64,000 nt of DNA, from contig JAFUDX010000007.1 of the NCBI GenBank assembly GCA_017464425.1, forward strand, positions 62,001-126,000. The letters run 5' to 3'. Numbering within the stretch: the stretch's first letter is position 1; each line of letters begins with the position of its first letter. Under the pieces are notes generated by a model, which made no database searches, had not been told where the DNA came from, and saw only the letters and a list, made by a program, of their open reading frames with translations. Source of the stretch: Treponema sp. (GTDB lineage Bacteria > Spirochaetota > Spirochaetia > Treponematales > Treponemataceae). The position numbers and the translations under genes were made by a program. Of this stretch, positions 24,021 through 34,062 are shown piece by piece.

Positions 24021-25228
24021 TAGTTACGGATTCTTGCTGCAATTTCGGCAGCGAGTGCGGATTTGTCTGCTTTGGAAAGATAGATTTCGTTTGAAAGGCC
24101 TGCGAGCGGTGCGGTGGTTGCTGCAATCCAGTAGCGGGCATCGTCTGCTTGTTTGTCGGGCGTGCGGCACTGTGCCAAAACGGGGGCAACTCCTGTGGCG
24201 CGGCTCAATGTTTCCTGTATTTCGGTAGAGAGCAGTGCCGAAATCAATTTTTGTGCGCTTTCTGATTTTGCCATTTGCACGGCATAATATGTTTTTCCAG
24301 TGAAAATGCGGGAATTTGCTCCATGCTCGGATGGAAAGTATACCGAACTGTACCGTGAAATAGTGTTTTGGGCAAAATCGCGGTGCGTTTCAAGCGACAT
24401 GGAGAGAATGCTTGCCAGCCTGCTTGACGCGAATGCTTCAACATCATTTTTTTGAAGCGAGAATACGCCTGGATGAATGAAACCGAGTCGATACCATGAT
24501 TTGAGCTGTTTGATTGTGGTTGCCAACGGTGAATCTGGCTCGTCACAGAGGGCGACAGCGACTTTTACTGCATTGAAACTGTTTTCGTTTTGTTTGAGAA
24601 TCTTTGCCGCCGCCTGATATGAAGAAACACCGTCGAGCGATTCTGCGAATGCACCCGCAAAGTCAAGAAGAAAATCTGGATTTCCGCCGGCAAAAATCAT
24701 GGGAGAATCTTTTTTGCGTTTTTGCTCGCGCATGAATTTTTCGACATCGTTCCATGTGTTGATTTGAGTGATTGTTGAATTTCTGAATTCAGTGAGATCG
24801 ACATCAATTTCTAAGTGGCTTGAAAGGAAAGGCACGGCGATGATTCTGTTGTCAACGGATTTTAGTGCTGAGCGCATTGAAGATGTCATGCCTTGTGTGA
24901 TTTCTGACGGGATGGACACTTTTTTAGAAACTTTGCTGACTGCACTTTCTGCGCCATGACCTGCCGTTGTGATTAGCACAGAAGGCTTTTTGGTGAGCGG
25001 AAGCTGGCTGTTTAAAGATTTTTCTGAATCATATTGAATGTACGAGATTGAAAATTTGCTATCTTCTGCGATTTTGTTTATGACATCTGTGATTCCCTGC
25101 CGCTGTTTGTCGTCAATTTTATAGAAAGCAACGGTGAAATTCTTGGAAGGAGTGAAAAGCAAAACGCCACCCACAATTAAAACTACAGCGAGTGCAATCG
25201 CCGCGACAATCACGATTTTCTTTTTCAT
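24020..25228 (-). CDS. Membrane-anchored extracellular solute-binding protein
   Basis: A 402-residue protein with an N-terminal membrane helix (about residues 5-26) and no lipobox or evident cleavage site, so it is probably tethered to the inner membrane. The remaining sequence follows the family 1 solute-binding fold: an opening VAFYKID strand, INTWNDVEKFMREQKRKK, FAGGNPDFLLD, a TTIKQLKSWYRLGFI segment and FPSEHG. Such proteins bind sugars or other solutes for ABC import, but no permease or ATPase adjoins. It is monocistronic and convergent with fabV. The ligand is unknown. Confidence 0.75.
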   Translation of the reverse strand: MKKKIVIVAAIALAVVLIVGGVLLFTPSKNFTVAFYKIDDKQRQGITDVINKIAEDSKFSISYIQYDSEKSLNSQLPLTKKPSVLITTAGHGAESAVSKVSKKVSIPSEITQGMTSSMRSALKSVDNRIIAVPFLSSHLEIDVDLTEFRNSTITQINTWNDVEKFMREQKRKKDSPMIFAGGNPDFLLDFAGAFAESLDGVSSYQAAAKILKQNENSFNAVKVAVALCDEPDSPLATTIKQLKSWYRLGFIHPGVFSLQKNDVEAFASSRLASILSMSLETHRDFAQNTISRYSSVYFPSEHGANSRIFTGKTYYAVQMAKSESAQKLISALLSTEIQETLSRATGVAPVLAQCRTPDKQADDARYWIAATTAPLAGLSNEIYLSKADKSALAAEIAARIRN

Positions 25229-25257
25229 CAGAAATTCTCCGTATACTTTTTTACTGT

Positions 25258-25332
25258 CACACGGATTGGAAATTGCTACGCAATTCCTTTAAAAATTTTC
25301 TTGATTTTCCGTAGGAAAATCGAATCCGTGTG
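25258..25332. repeat. Intergenic three-way-junction palindrome
   Basis: Outer arms CACACGGATT and AATCCGTGTG (perfect) enclose two hairpins, GGAAATTG/CAATTCC with one bulged base and GATTTTCC/GGAAAATC. It occupies much of the gap between two divergent genes and has no T-run. It may be a mobile repeat or an RNA element. Confidence 0.65.
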
Positions 25333-25422
25333 GCTTTCTTTCTCTATTATTCACGAAAATTTCTCTTCTTTCAAGCCAATTTTTATATGAATTCACTTAA
25401 TAAAATTTCCGATAAAAATGAT

Positions 25423-27900
25423 ATGCGCATTCTATTATCAATTTGTCTTTTAATTTCATTAAGTTCATGTTTGTCAGCAAGCCAGGCTGATGACAATTCT
25501 ATTTACAAACTTCCCGGAACGACCTACGAAACGGGCGGGGATTCTGCATCTTCTTCACAGTTTATGCTCGCGGGCACGGAAAAGGGCTTGTACAAAATCA
25601 ACACGACGAAAACCGCGATTCCGCTCTGGACGGGCGGAAAAGTCACTAAAATTATCCGCGCGGAAGAAAAAACGGACACAAAAATTCAGACTCGCTGGTA
25701 TTTGCTCACGAATCAGGGCATTGTGTCCACGACTGATTTGGAAAATTTTGAATTCAGAAACGAAGGTCTGCCATTTCTTACTATTAAACAGTACGATGGC
25801 ACGAACACGAGCTTTTTAAAACAATGCGCACAGCTCAAAGATTTGTCGATTCACCCGACCAATTCATCAATTCTCGTCACTGCCACAAAGGATGCGGTGT
25901 ACATCACATACAACGGTGGCGTTTCATGGAAATCAATCGGTTCTACCAGCAGCACAACGGCGGGAATCAAGGCGGTGGCTGTCTGCGATATGAACAAGGC
26001 GGGAACGGGAAAGGGAGCCGTAACGAATGCTGACGGCACGGTGACTCCTGCCGTTGCTCCTCAGACCAATCTCGTCGTCTTTATGGCGCACACGATTTTC
26101 GGATTCTCATACTGTATGCCGCTCGCCAAAAAAATTGTGTGGAAAGATTGCAACGGCGGCTTTGAGAACATGAAAACTCAGACATATCCAGACGAAATTG
26201 CCGACATTTTGCCCGTTGTTTTTTCTGATGAAAACGGATTTCCTGTCACTGAAGTGTTTGTTTCGCAAAGTTATCTTCCCCGAATTTACCGATTCGACTG
26301 GAAAAAGGATAGGGGAGAGCTGTTGTGGTCTGGAACGGAGCCGCTTGAAACGATTGACGGGCTTTTTTGGGACGGAACGCGGCTTTTGTACACGCGCACG
26401 GGCGATGTCTCGGCGTACAATCCTGCTACAAAAACGGCTGACTCGCTTCCGAGCGAATATGCAAAATGGAAGGACTATTTTTATCTGCTTTCAAAAGGCG
26501 ACACGCTCTATTCAACTTGGATGCCGAACGACAGCGAGAAGGGGAACGGAATTGCGCTCAATGAATTGTGGCTTTTGTATCCTGATGATATAAACAACAA
26601 GTACGCCGAAAAAGCGAACGACCGAAAGGCGATTTATGTCTCTCCGCACAAATTGGTCACGAAGGCGGGCGTTGAAAAGTACAAAAAAGTCATTCTCGAC
26701 AACAAACTTGATGCAATCGTCATCGATATGAAAGACGACTTCGGTGCGCTTCATTTTGAGCCGACTGACCCAATCGTTAAAGAAAAGGGCTACATCTCGC
26801 GCTACAAGATTGATTTGCCGACTTTTGTTCCTACGATGAAAGAAAACGGAATCTACCTCGTCGCTCGAATCGTCACATTTAAAGACGAAAGCCTTGCGAA
26901 GTACGGAAACAGCAAGTACGCCGTGTGGGATAAGACTACGAACCGCACATGGCGTGGAATTTCCGGCTACGAAAAAGTGAAGGATGAAGAAGGAAACGAG
27001 ACGGGAGCCGTAAAGACAAAATATTACGATGAAGTGTGGGTTGACCCGTATTGCCCCGAAGTATGGGAATATGTGACCCACATCGCGCAGGATTTGATTG
27101 CGCAGGGCTTTGATGAGATTCAGTTTGACTATATCCGCTTTCCGACCGACGGCAAAAATATGGCAAACGCACAGTTCCGATGGCGAAGTGAGGGCATGGA
27201 CAAGGAAAGTGCGTTGGTTTCATTCTTGCGCTATGCCCGCGCGAACATTGACGCGCCGCTTGGAATCGACATTTACGGGGCGAACGGTTGGTATCGCTCA
27301 GGCACGCGCACAGGGCAGGATGTGGAATTGCTCGCCGAGTATGTGGATGTGGTCTGTCCGATGTTCTATCCGAGCCATTTTGAGCAGTCTTTCTTGAATT
27401 ATGCGCCTGTTTCGGAACGACCCTACCGCGTGTACTACTACGGAACTTACCGAAACACGGTGATTGGGCGCAACAAGCTGATTATCCGCCCCTGGGTGCA
27501 GGCATTTTACTTGAATGTGGCGTATGACCGCGCTTGGTACAACAAAAATTATGTCTCTCAGGAAATTTACGGCGTGCGTGACAGCGTGAACCGCGGTTAC
27601 ATGTACTGGAATCAGTCTGGCCGCTACGACGATATTTCCCCTGATGTGGGCGACAAAAAATACACGGGGCCGTCATACGAAGCCGATGCAAAATACCGAA
27701 AACCCGCGCTTTCAGGTGGCTCAAAGGCAGACAAACTTTTGATGAATGATAGCGAAACGCGCACTACGCAAAAAAATGGCGATGCCGCCGCATGGGATAC
27801 GATTCGTAAGCAAGAAGAACGCGAAGAGTACAAAGAAAAAAGCGGCTTTCCCAAGTTGAGTGATGTCAAAAAACTCTGGGAAGCGTATTCAGAAAGTTAG
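25423..27900 (+). CDS. DUF4015 putative glycoside-hydrolase-fold lipoprotein
   Basis: The start chosen gives MRILLSICLLISLSSC, a classic lipoprotein signal with cysteine in the lipobox; ATG codons further upstream would give an untypical longer leader. The N-terminal 350 residues resemble a BNR-type beta-propeller (VYITYNGGVSWKSIG). From about residue 400 comes a DUF4015 TIM-barrel domain: KAIYVSPHKL, AIVIDMKDDFG, VDPYCPEVWEY, FDEIQFDYIRFP and VDVVCPMFYPSHF. The family looks like GH13/GH66-type glycosidases with acidic residues at the strand ends, but no substrate has been established. The C-terminus is charged and helical. It is followed 17 bases later by mnmE. Confidence 0.85.
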   Translation: MRILLSICLLISLSSCLSASQADDNSIYKLPGTTYETGGDSASSSQFMLAGTEKGLYKINTTKTAIPLWTGGKVTKIIRAEEKTDTKIQTRWYLLTNQGIVSTTDLENFEFRNEGLPFLTIKQYDGTNTSFLKQCAQLKDLSIHPTNSSILVTATKDAVYITYNGGVSWKSIGSTSSTTAGIKAVAVCDMNKAGTGKGAVTNADGTVTPAVAPQTNLVVFMAHTIFGFSYCMPLAKKIVWKDCNGGFENMKTQTYPDEIADILPVVFSDENGFPVTEVFVSQSYLPRIYRFDWKKDRGELLWSGTEPLETIDGLFWDGTRLLYTRTGDVSAYNPATKTADSLPSEYAKWKDYFYLLSKGDTLYSTWMPNDSEKGNGIALNELWLLYPDDINNKYAEKANDRKAIYVSPHKLVTKAGVEKYKKVILDNKLDAIVIDMKDDFGALHFEPTDPIVKEKGYISRYKIDLPTFVPTMKENGIYLVARIVTFKDESLAKYGNSKYAVWDKTTNRTWRGISGYEKVKDEEGNETGAVKTKYYDEVWVDPYCPEVWEYVTHIAQDLIAQGFDEIQFDYIRFPTDGKNMANAQFRWRSEGMDKESALVSFLRYARANIDAPLGIDIYGANGWYRSGTRTGQDVELLAEYVDVVCPMFYPSHFEQSFLNYAPVSERPYRVYYYGTYRNTVIGRNKLIIRPWVQAFYLNVAYDRAWYNKNYVSQEIYGVRDSVNRGYMYWNQSGRYDDISPDVGDKKYTGPSYEADAKYRKPALSGGSKADKLLMNDSETRTTQKNGDAAAWDTIRKQEEREEYKEKSGFPKLSDVKKLWEAYSES

Positions 27901-27917
27901 CAGTGAGCAGTTAGAAA

Positions 27918-29285
27918 TTGACAAACCTAAAATACACCCCCGAAGAGCCGATTGCCGCGATTGCAACGGCATTAGCCCCCGCCGCGCTTGGAATTGTGCG
28001 GGCATCGGGGAAACAGTGCATTGAACTTCTCGCAAAAATTTTCTCCCGCCCGAAGGCTTTGCTTGAAGCGGAAGGAAACACGATTGTGTACGGTTGGCTT
28101 CCCGAAATTGACGAAGTTTTGGTTTCTGTGTTCCGTGCGCCTAAGTCGTTTACGGGCGAAGACATGGTGGAAATTTCGTGTCACGGCGGTGTGCATGTCG
28201 TTCAGACGGTGTATAATCTTCTATTAAATAGCGGTTTCCGTGCGGCGGAGAAGGGCGAATTTACTTTTCGCGCCTACATCAACGGAAAGGCGGATTTGAC
28301 GAAAGCCGAAGCCGTGCGTGAAATAATTGATTCAAAAACGAATGAAAGCCAGTCGCGGGCGGCAGGGCGTTTGGCTGGCAATCTGTACGAAACGATTGAC
28401 GGCGTAAAAAAACACATCGTTGACACGCTTGCCGCGATTGAAGTTGAAATCGAATACCCCGAAGACGAGGAAACAATCGCCGATTCTTTTGACGCGAGCG
28501 AGCTGAAAAAAGCAAAATCCGCGCTTTCAGAATTGCGCGATTCTTGGAAGAGCGAAAAAATCTATCAAGACGGGGCGAGGGTGGTTCTCTGCGGGCGTAC
28601 GAACGCGGGAAAATCTTCTCTTTTTAACGCGCTTTTAAAAGAAGACCGCGCGATTGTGAGCGACATTGAAGGCACCACCCGCGATTTTATTGAAAGCTGG
28701 ATTGATTTTTCGGGAATTCCCGCGCGATTGTTCGACACGGCGGGCTTGCGCGAAACGAACGATGTGATAGAGGCGGTGGGTGTTGAGCGCACGCGCGATT
28801 TGAGCGAAGAAGCCGATTTGATTCTCTACCTCGTGGATTCAAAAATCGGCATGAACGAAGAAGACAAGAAATTTATCGAAGAGCATACAAACGGGAAAAT
28901 CCCGCTCATTCTCGTGTGGAACAAGTGCGATTCTGTGGCTTCTGCCACATCGGGCGAAGTTGCGATATCTCTTCCTCAAGCCCATATTTCCGCAAAAAAG
29001 GGAATCGGTTTGGGCGAACTTTCCGAAGCGGTAAAAAAAACGCTTTCCGTTGCCGAAAAATCTGAGCGGAACAGCACAGGGCTTGGCTCTGAGCGGCAGA
29101 AAGTCGCGGTGGAAAAGGCACTTGAAAGCGTGAGCCATGCACTTGCCCTCAGCGAAGATTACGCACTCGACGCGGTGGTGCAGGATTTGGAGGACGCGCT
29201 GGACGCACTCGGTGAAGTTACGGGTGATGTTACCCCTGAAGATGTCTTGGATTCGATATTCTCACACTTTTGCGTGGGTAAGTAA
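27918..29285 (+). CDS. mnmE: tRNA uridine-5-carboxymethylaminomethyl modification GTPase
   Basis: MnmE with MnmG modifies wobble uridines in certain tRNAs. The N-terminal domain binds formyl-tetrahydrofolate; a helical domain holds the inserted G domain with CGRTNAGKSSLFNALL, DIEGTTRDF, DTAGLRE and NKCD. The C-terminus CVGK carries the catalytic cysteine. The usual PGRGG loop after IAAIATA reads LAPAAL. The start is a TTG without a ribosome site, located in an oligo repeat (agcagttagaaa) that seems to have replaced the original leader. The 3' end overlaps the convergent esterase gene by 24 bases. Confidence 0.95.
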   Translation: MTNLKYTPEEPIAAIATALAPAALGIVRASGKQCIELLAKIFSRPKALLEAEGNTIVYGWLPEIDEVLVSVFRAPKSFTGEDMVEISCHGGVHVVQTVYNLLLNSGFRAAEKGEFTFRAYINGKADLTKAEAVREIIDSKTNESQSRAAGRLAGNLYETIDGVKKHIVDTLAAIEVEIEYPEDEETIADSFDASELKKAKSALSELRDSWKSEKIYQDGARVVLCGRTNAGKSSLFNALLKEDRAIVSDIEGTTRDFIESWIDFSGIPARLFDTAGLRETNDVIEAVGVERTRDLSEEADLILYLVDSKIGMNEEDKKFIEEHTNGKIPLILVWNKCDSVASATSGEVAISLPQAHISAKKGIGLGELSEAVKKTLSVAEKSERNSTGLGSERQKVAVEKALESVSHALALSEDYALDAVVQDLEDALDALGEVTGDVTPEDVLDSIFSHFCVGK

Positions 29286-30038
29286 GAATTCATCGTCAAT
29301 CTCAGCGTTTTCGCCACCAACTTCCAAAAAGCGACCGCTGCAATTGCTCATGCAGTTTTCAGAAAGAGCTTTATAGTCACTGAATTGCCCAGCGATTTTT
29401 TTAATTTCATGTGCGCAGAGTTTTGAAAATGCGTATGCTCCGTCTGGGCGCAAGTGGCTGTTATCGTCGCGGCCATCGGGAAAATTGTCGTATAGTCCTG
29501 CATCAAAATTCATGTAGAATCTTTGGCTCTTTTCAAATCCTGTTTTTGAAAGAAAATCCATTGTGAGCGAAGTCATGTCGATGCACGGAACATGCTCGGA
29601 TGCGGCAGTTTCGATGATAGCTTGTGGGTAATCGCCGTGTGAATTCTGAATCGTACCGTCTTTAAACATGCGGCGGGCAATGGGCGTAAGTAAAACCGAA
29701 AATACTCCCTTTTCGCGCAATTTTTGGATAAAAAACGAAAGATTTTTTCGGAATTCTCCGTCTTTTTGTGGCGATGTGTAGCGTGTTGCGTCAGCAGATT
29801 TTTCGTCATTATGAGCGAATTGAATCAATGCAAAATCACCGCGTTGCGCTTCTTTGAGCACCATTTCAAATCTTCCTTCCGACAAAAACGACTTTGTGCT
29901 GCGTCCGTTCCGTGCAAAATTGAGCCAGTGCGTGCTGTCTGGAAAAAAACGGGCTAATTCCTGAACCCATCCCGTCTGCGGAAAGGTCGAAAAATCATTG
30001 TATTGCATAATGCTGTCGCCAAGACACAAAATTCTCAT
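29262..30038 (-). CDS. SGNH hydrolase, rhamnogalacturonan acetylesterase-like
   Basis: A GDSL/SGNH esterase that probably removes acetyl groups from pectin rhamnogalacturonan (carbohydrate esterase 12-like). The four blocks are visible: CLGDSIMQY (serine), NFARNGRSTKSFL (glycine), IQFAHNDEKS (asparagine) and NSHLRPDGA (histidine with aspartate-type pair). No signal peptide is present. The start gives MRILCLGDS; a CTGACA-N17-TATACT promoter ends six bases before this ATG, making the mRNA leaderless, so the longer frame upstream is unlikely. With the pectinesterase near the window start it points to intracellular pectin-fragment processing. Confidence 0.88.
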   Translation of the reverse strand: MRILCLGDSIMQYNDFSTFPQTGWVQELARFFPDSTHWLNFARNGRSTKSFLSEGRFEMVLKEAQRGDFALIQFAHNDEKSADATRYTSPQKDGEFRKNLSFFIQKLREKGVFSVLLTPIARRMFKDGTIQNSHGDYPQAIIETAASEHVPCIDMTSLTMDFLSKTGFEKSQRFYMNFDAGLYDNFPDGRDDNSHLRPDGAYAFSKLCAHEIKKIAGQFSDYKALSENCMSNCSGRFLEVGGENAEIDDEFLLTHAKV

Positions 30039-30073
30039 ACCGTCAGTATAGCAAATCGCCTGCATTTTGTCAG
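30038..30073 (-). promoter_or_regulatory. Promoter giving a leaderless esterase mRNA
   Basis: CTGACA, 17 bases, TATACT, six bases, then ATG. It is one mismatch from the ideal -35 and one from the ideal -10, with the same geometry as the rsmI and der promoters. Confidence 0.7.
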
Positions 30074-30130
30074 AATTTCGGGGCAATTCAACGCTTAACC
30101 TTTTATTTTAAAGGCCGATAATCATAAAGT

Positions 30131-33100
30131 ATGAAAAAACAAAAATATTCGGTAGTGGCGGGAATTCTGCTTTTTATTCTTGCTGCTTTGTTTTCTATTT
30201 CGCTCCTTGTTGTTGCCATTGATTTTGGCGGAATTAGTCCTGCAAAAAATTCAATTTTTTACTCGTTGGGAAAAATATTTACGGGCGTGTACGGACTTTG
30301 CTCCGTTTGTATTCCGATTTTCCTGATTGTTGCGGGCTTCCAGTGCTTTATGTCAAAATGGCGGATTCGGAACGGCGTAATCTTGCTTGGGTCTGTAATT
30401 CCGTTCTTTACGCTGGATGCGGTGGAGCATATTTGTCGGATGTTTTTGAATTCTGAAACGGATAGCGTTCTCATCGTAAAACTTTCATCGACTCTCTTGA
30501 TTGGTGCCTTGATTTTAGCGGCGGAGTACCTTCTTCTTTCGATTTTAGGCGATGTTCTTGAGAATTCTTTGAGCGAAAACAGAGCATTTTCTTCAGAAGG
30601 CGATGAAATAAAATTCTATGCGGATGAAACTGATGAGCAAGATGATTCTGAAATAGATGACAGTTTGGAAAAAGACGAAGAACCGCTTGAAACCGAAGAA
30701 AATCAGAGCTATGAAGAAGCAAAAATTTTGAACCGTGAGCAATCTGAAGAAAAAGTGGATCTTTCGACTGACAAAATTTTCCTTCAGCAGAAAGAAATTC
30801 TCAAAGATTTGATTGACGGTGACAAATCTCAGCCGAGTGACGCAACGGTAGCTGAAGATGAGACACTTGTTCCGAGCGAGCCTATTTCTCGTGAACTCGA
30901 AGAAGAATTTGCTGAAGAAGAGATTACGGACGATGAAGACGAGGAAGAAGAGCCGACAATCATTGAAAACGAAGATTTTGATGATACGGCCGTAATTCCA
31001 GAAAGCGTTGCCGAAGAAGAAATTCTTGAAGAAGAAGATTTTGCTGAAATTGAAGATGAGAGAGCAGACGAAGCTGAAGCTGAAAACGAGCTTGAGTCTG
31101 AAAACGAGCCTGTTTTTGAGAATTCCGATGAAGATGACGCATTAATTGCAGAAATGAATCGAATTTACGGCGGGGAAGGCGAAGTCGTTGAAAAAGAAGA
31201 AGTCTCGTCAGAAGATGTTCCGACTGAGGAAGTTCCTGCGGAGGAAGAAAATCCTGTTGTCCGAGATGTTGCGCTTCCTGATTTTGAGGATGATGTATCT
31301 TTTGAAGAAGAAAGCCTGCCCGTTAACACGGATGACTTTCAGAATGAAGAAGACGAAATGGCAAATGCACAGCCAGTCGAAGTTTCTGATTCTGAATACA
31401 ACTATCTGACGGAAGAGAGTTTGCCAGAAAACGAAGAAAATCCAGCGGATTTTATCAACATTGAAGATATTGCGGATGATAGTGCCGAAGCGGAAGACGG
31501 CGATTCAATGGGAATTGACGATATTTTCTCTGAAATGGACGAAGATGCTGCCGCAAATCCTGTTTTTAAACCGCAAGACGAGCCAACAGCTGTAGATTCC
31601 CTGTATCAAGGCGAGGATTCTGAAAATTCTGATGAAACTGATGATGATTTGGACGATGAAGACCGTTCTTTGAGCGAAGTTGACGGCATTGATTTTGAAG
31701 AAACAGAGTCTGATTCTCAAGATTTTGGCGAAGAAATTTCAGATGATGATCTAATTGAAGACCAAATCAATGAAATAGACGGGCTTGAATTTGAAGAAGA
31801 AGTTGAGGCTCCCGATGTCGTTTCCGCCGATGAAGTGGAAGAAGCGCGTCAGAATCAAATTGAAGAAGAAAAGCAGACGAATTACCGTAAATTAAGCGAA
31901 TACAAAATTCCGACCGATTTGCTTGAAAAATTTGAAAATGACGAATATTGGCGCATTGACGATGAAACAAAAGCTGCGGGCGAAAATCTCAAACAAACGC
32001 TGAACGAATTTGGCATTGAAGCCGAAGTCACGGGAATCAGAAAAGGCCCGGTCGTTACGATGTTTGAATTGCTCCCCGCTCCGGGCGTAAAACTGAGCAA
32101 AATCGTAAACTTGCAGGACAATATTGCGCTTGCGTTGGCGGCAAAATCCGTTCGTATTGTCGCACCGATTCCGGGCAGACACGCCGTCGGTATCGAAATC
32201 CCGAACAAAGAGCGGGCAATCGTTTCCTTCCGCGAAATTATTGAGCAGAACCTGCCAGAGTACAAAAAAATGGCGATTCCCGTCATTTTGGGAAAAGACA
32301 TTTCTGGTCAGTCACAGATTATCGACATCGCAAAAACACCGCACTTGTTGATTGCGGGTGCAACGGGAGCTGGTAAGTCAGTCTGTGTAAACTCAATTAT
32401 TCTTTCGATTTTGTACAACCGTTCGCCGCGAGATGTCAAGTTGATTATGGTTGACCCGAAAGTCGTCGAATTGAAACTCTACAACGACATTCCGCATTTG
32501 CTTACGCCAGTCGTTACCGAGCCGAAGCGCGCTTTGCAGGTTCTCCAGTATTGTATCTGTGAAATGGAACGCCGCTATGCGCTTCTTGATGGCATGGGCG
32601 TGCGCGACATCGTAAGCTATAACACGCGAATCCGCGAGCGCAACATCGCGACCGAAAAATTGCCGTACATCGTGGTGATTATCGACGAATTTGCCGACCT
32701 CATGGCAACGAGCGGAAAAGAACTTGAAACGAATGTCGCACGCCTTACTGCAATGAGCCGTGCCGTCGGAATCCACCTCGTGCTTGCAACGCAGCGACCG
32801 AGCGTAAATGTCATTACGGGCTTGATTAAGGCGAACATTCCGAGCCGAATTGCGTTCATGGTTGCAAGCCGAACCGATTCTAACATCATCATTGATGCGG
32901 TGGGAGCTGAAAAATTGCTCGGTAAGGGAGACATGCTCTACACTTCTGCCGTGAATCCGATTCCCACCCGAATTCAGGGAACGCTCGTCGGTGACAATGA
33001 AGTTGAGCGCGTGGTTGAATATGTCAAATCTTTCGGCGGACCTGACTACATTGACGACGAAATTTTCGTTGATGACGATGAGGAAGAAGATGATGAACCT

Positions 33101-33307
33101 GGCTTGTTCAGCGACGGCGAAGACCCGCTCTATGACCAGGCATTGCAAATCGTTGTGCAGACAGGAAAAGCAAGCGCAAGCTACCTTCAACGCCGCTTAA
33201 AAATCGGCTACAACCGCGCTGCCCGCCTCGTGGAAGATATGGAAGCGCGTGGAATCGTGGGCCCTGCAAACGGTTCAAAGCCGCGTGAAATAATTCACAT
33301 GCCGTGA
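30131..33307 (+). CDS. ftsK: DNA translocase FtsK/SpoIIIE
   Basis: Pumps chromosome ends into daughter cells at division. The 1058-residue chain has four membrane helices within residues 1-155, a very long acidic linker (about residues 160-590, mostly Glu and Asp), the RecA-like motor with Walker A GATGAGKSV, VDPKVVELKLYNDIPHL, Walker B VVIIDEFADLM and QRPSVNVITG, and a C-terminal gamma winged helix (ASASYLQRRLKIGYNRAARL) that reads KOPS sites. The linker is longer and more acidic than usual. A GATAAT sequence eight bases before the ATG suggests a very short leader. Its end overlaps the convergent DUF1275 gene by 13 bases. Confidence 0.96.
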   Translation: MKKQKYSVVAGILLFILAALFSISLLVVAIDFGGISPAKNSIFYSLGKIFTGVYGLCSVCIPIFLIVAGFQCFMSKWRIRNGVILLGSVIPFFTLDAVEHICRMFLNSETDSVLIVKLSSTLLIGALILAAEYLLLSILGDVLENSLSENRAFSSEGDEIKFYADETDEQDDSEIDDSLEKDEEPLETEENQSYEEAKILNREQSEEKVDLSTDKIFLQQKEILKDLIDGDKSQPSDATVAEDETLVPSEPISRELEEEFAEEEITDDEDEEEEPTIIENEDFDDTAVIPESVAEEEILEEEDFAEIEDERADEAEAENELESENEPVFENSDEDDALIAEMNRIYGGEGEVVEKEEVSSEDVPTEEVPAEEENPVVRDVALPDFEDDVSFEEESLPVNTDDFQNEEDEMANAQPVEVSDSEYNYLTEESLPENEENPADFINIEDIADDSAEAEDGDSMGIDDIFSEMDEDAAANPVFKPQDEPTAVDSLYQGEDSENSDETDDDLDDEDRSLSEVDGIDFEETESDSQDFGEEISDDDLIEDQINEIDGLEFEEEVEAPDVVSADEVEEARQNQIEEEKQTNYRKLSEYKIPTDLLEKFENDEYWRIDDETKAAGENLKQTLNEFGIEAEVTGIRKGPVVTMFELLPAPGVKLSKIVNLQDNIALALAAKSVRIVAPIPGRHAVGIEIPNKERAIVSFREIIEQNLPEYKKMAIPVILGKDISGQSQIIDIAKTPHLLIAGATGAGKSVCVNSIILSILYNRSPRDVKLIMVDPKVVELKLYNDIPHLLTPVVTEPKRALQVLQYCICEMERRYALLDGMGVRDIVSYNTRIRERNIATEKLPYIVVIIDEFADLMATSGKELETNVARLTAMSRAVGIHLVLATQRPSVNVITGLIKANIPSRIAFMVASRTDSNIIIDAVGAEKLLGKGDMLYTSAVNPIPTRIQGTLVGDNEVERVVEYVKSFGGPDYIDDEIFVDDDEEEDDEPGLFSDGEDPLYDQALQIVVQTGKASASYLQRRLKIGYNRAARLVEDMEARGIVGPANGSKPREIIHMP

Positions 33308-33978
33308 TGAGTGCGTTCAGTTTGTGGTGAAGTCATAACCAAAACTGCGCTGCCTCCAATCGGCACGAGCGCGAACAAAAATCCCGCGTTGCCAAAAAAA
33401 TGCCATGCTACGCCGCTCGCCGCCACCCCGAGATGAAAGCCTAAGAGCGTGAAGCCGAAAAACTTCGCTTTGAGAGAAAACGATTTGTCGCCGTTGCAGA
33501 AAATCTCGGTGAGTGAAGAAATGAACTGGCGCAAATTGTTCGTTGAAAAAATCGTGGAACTTACAAAGCCGTACGCGCCTTTAAACGCGCACCATTGGAA
33601 CGCCATCGCAAAAAAAGTCGGGTAGAGATACACCGTAAGCGGAAGATTTTTCTGAGTCGGAAAGAGCCACATCACAACGGCACACGCGGCATCAACCACC
33701 ATCGCGCAAATCTTTACATTCAGTCGGGTGTGCTTGGGCAAAAATGTGACGAGAAAGACCGCAAAGCAATAAAGGAACGCACCAAGCGCATGAAAGCCAA
33801 GCGACCGCCATTCACCGCGGAGAGAGGCAAGCACAATGTCGATAAGATTTGAAGTCTGCGCCGAGCCTAAAAAATGCACAGCATTCACAATCGGAAAAAT
33901 CCCCAAAAATCCGCCGATAAACGCGACAAGGTAGTGAATGTGCGCCTCGTGATTCGCCTGAATTTGCTCTGAATCCAT
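33295..33978 (-). CDS. DUF1275 (YoaK-type) membrane protein
   Basis: A 227-residue protein with about six membrane helices. The pattern fits DUF1275: an early GGFLGIFPIVNAVHFLGSAQTSNL (split, carrying the conserved TGN-like turn as SAQTSN), then ALGAFLYCFAVFLV, AMAFQWCAFKGAYGFVSSTI and the final helix. The family is widespread and of unknown function, perhaps a transporter. It lies 3'-to-3' against ftsK and is separated from the following toxin-antitoxin locus by about 85 bases in which I see nothing notable. Confidence 0.8.
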   Translation of the reverse strand: MDSEQIQANHEAHIHYLVAFIGGFLGIFPIVNAVHFLGSAQTSNLIDIVLASLRGEWRSLGFHALGAFLYCFAVFLVTFLPKHTRLNVKICAMVVDAACAVVMWLFPTQKNLPLTVYLYPTFFAMAFQWCAFKGAYGFVSSTIFSTNNLRQFISSLTEIFCNGDKSFSLKAKFFGFTLLGFHLGVAASGVAWHFFGNAGFLFALVPIGGSAVLVMTSPQTERTHHGM

Positions 33979-34062
33979 GTGAGAGATTGTAGCAGAAAAC
34001 TGGGGAAGTCGCTATATAGAACTTTCGATGAAGCCGAGAATGTCGGTGAGTGTATTTGAAAA

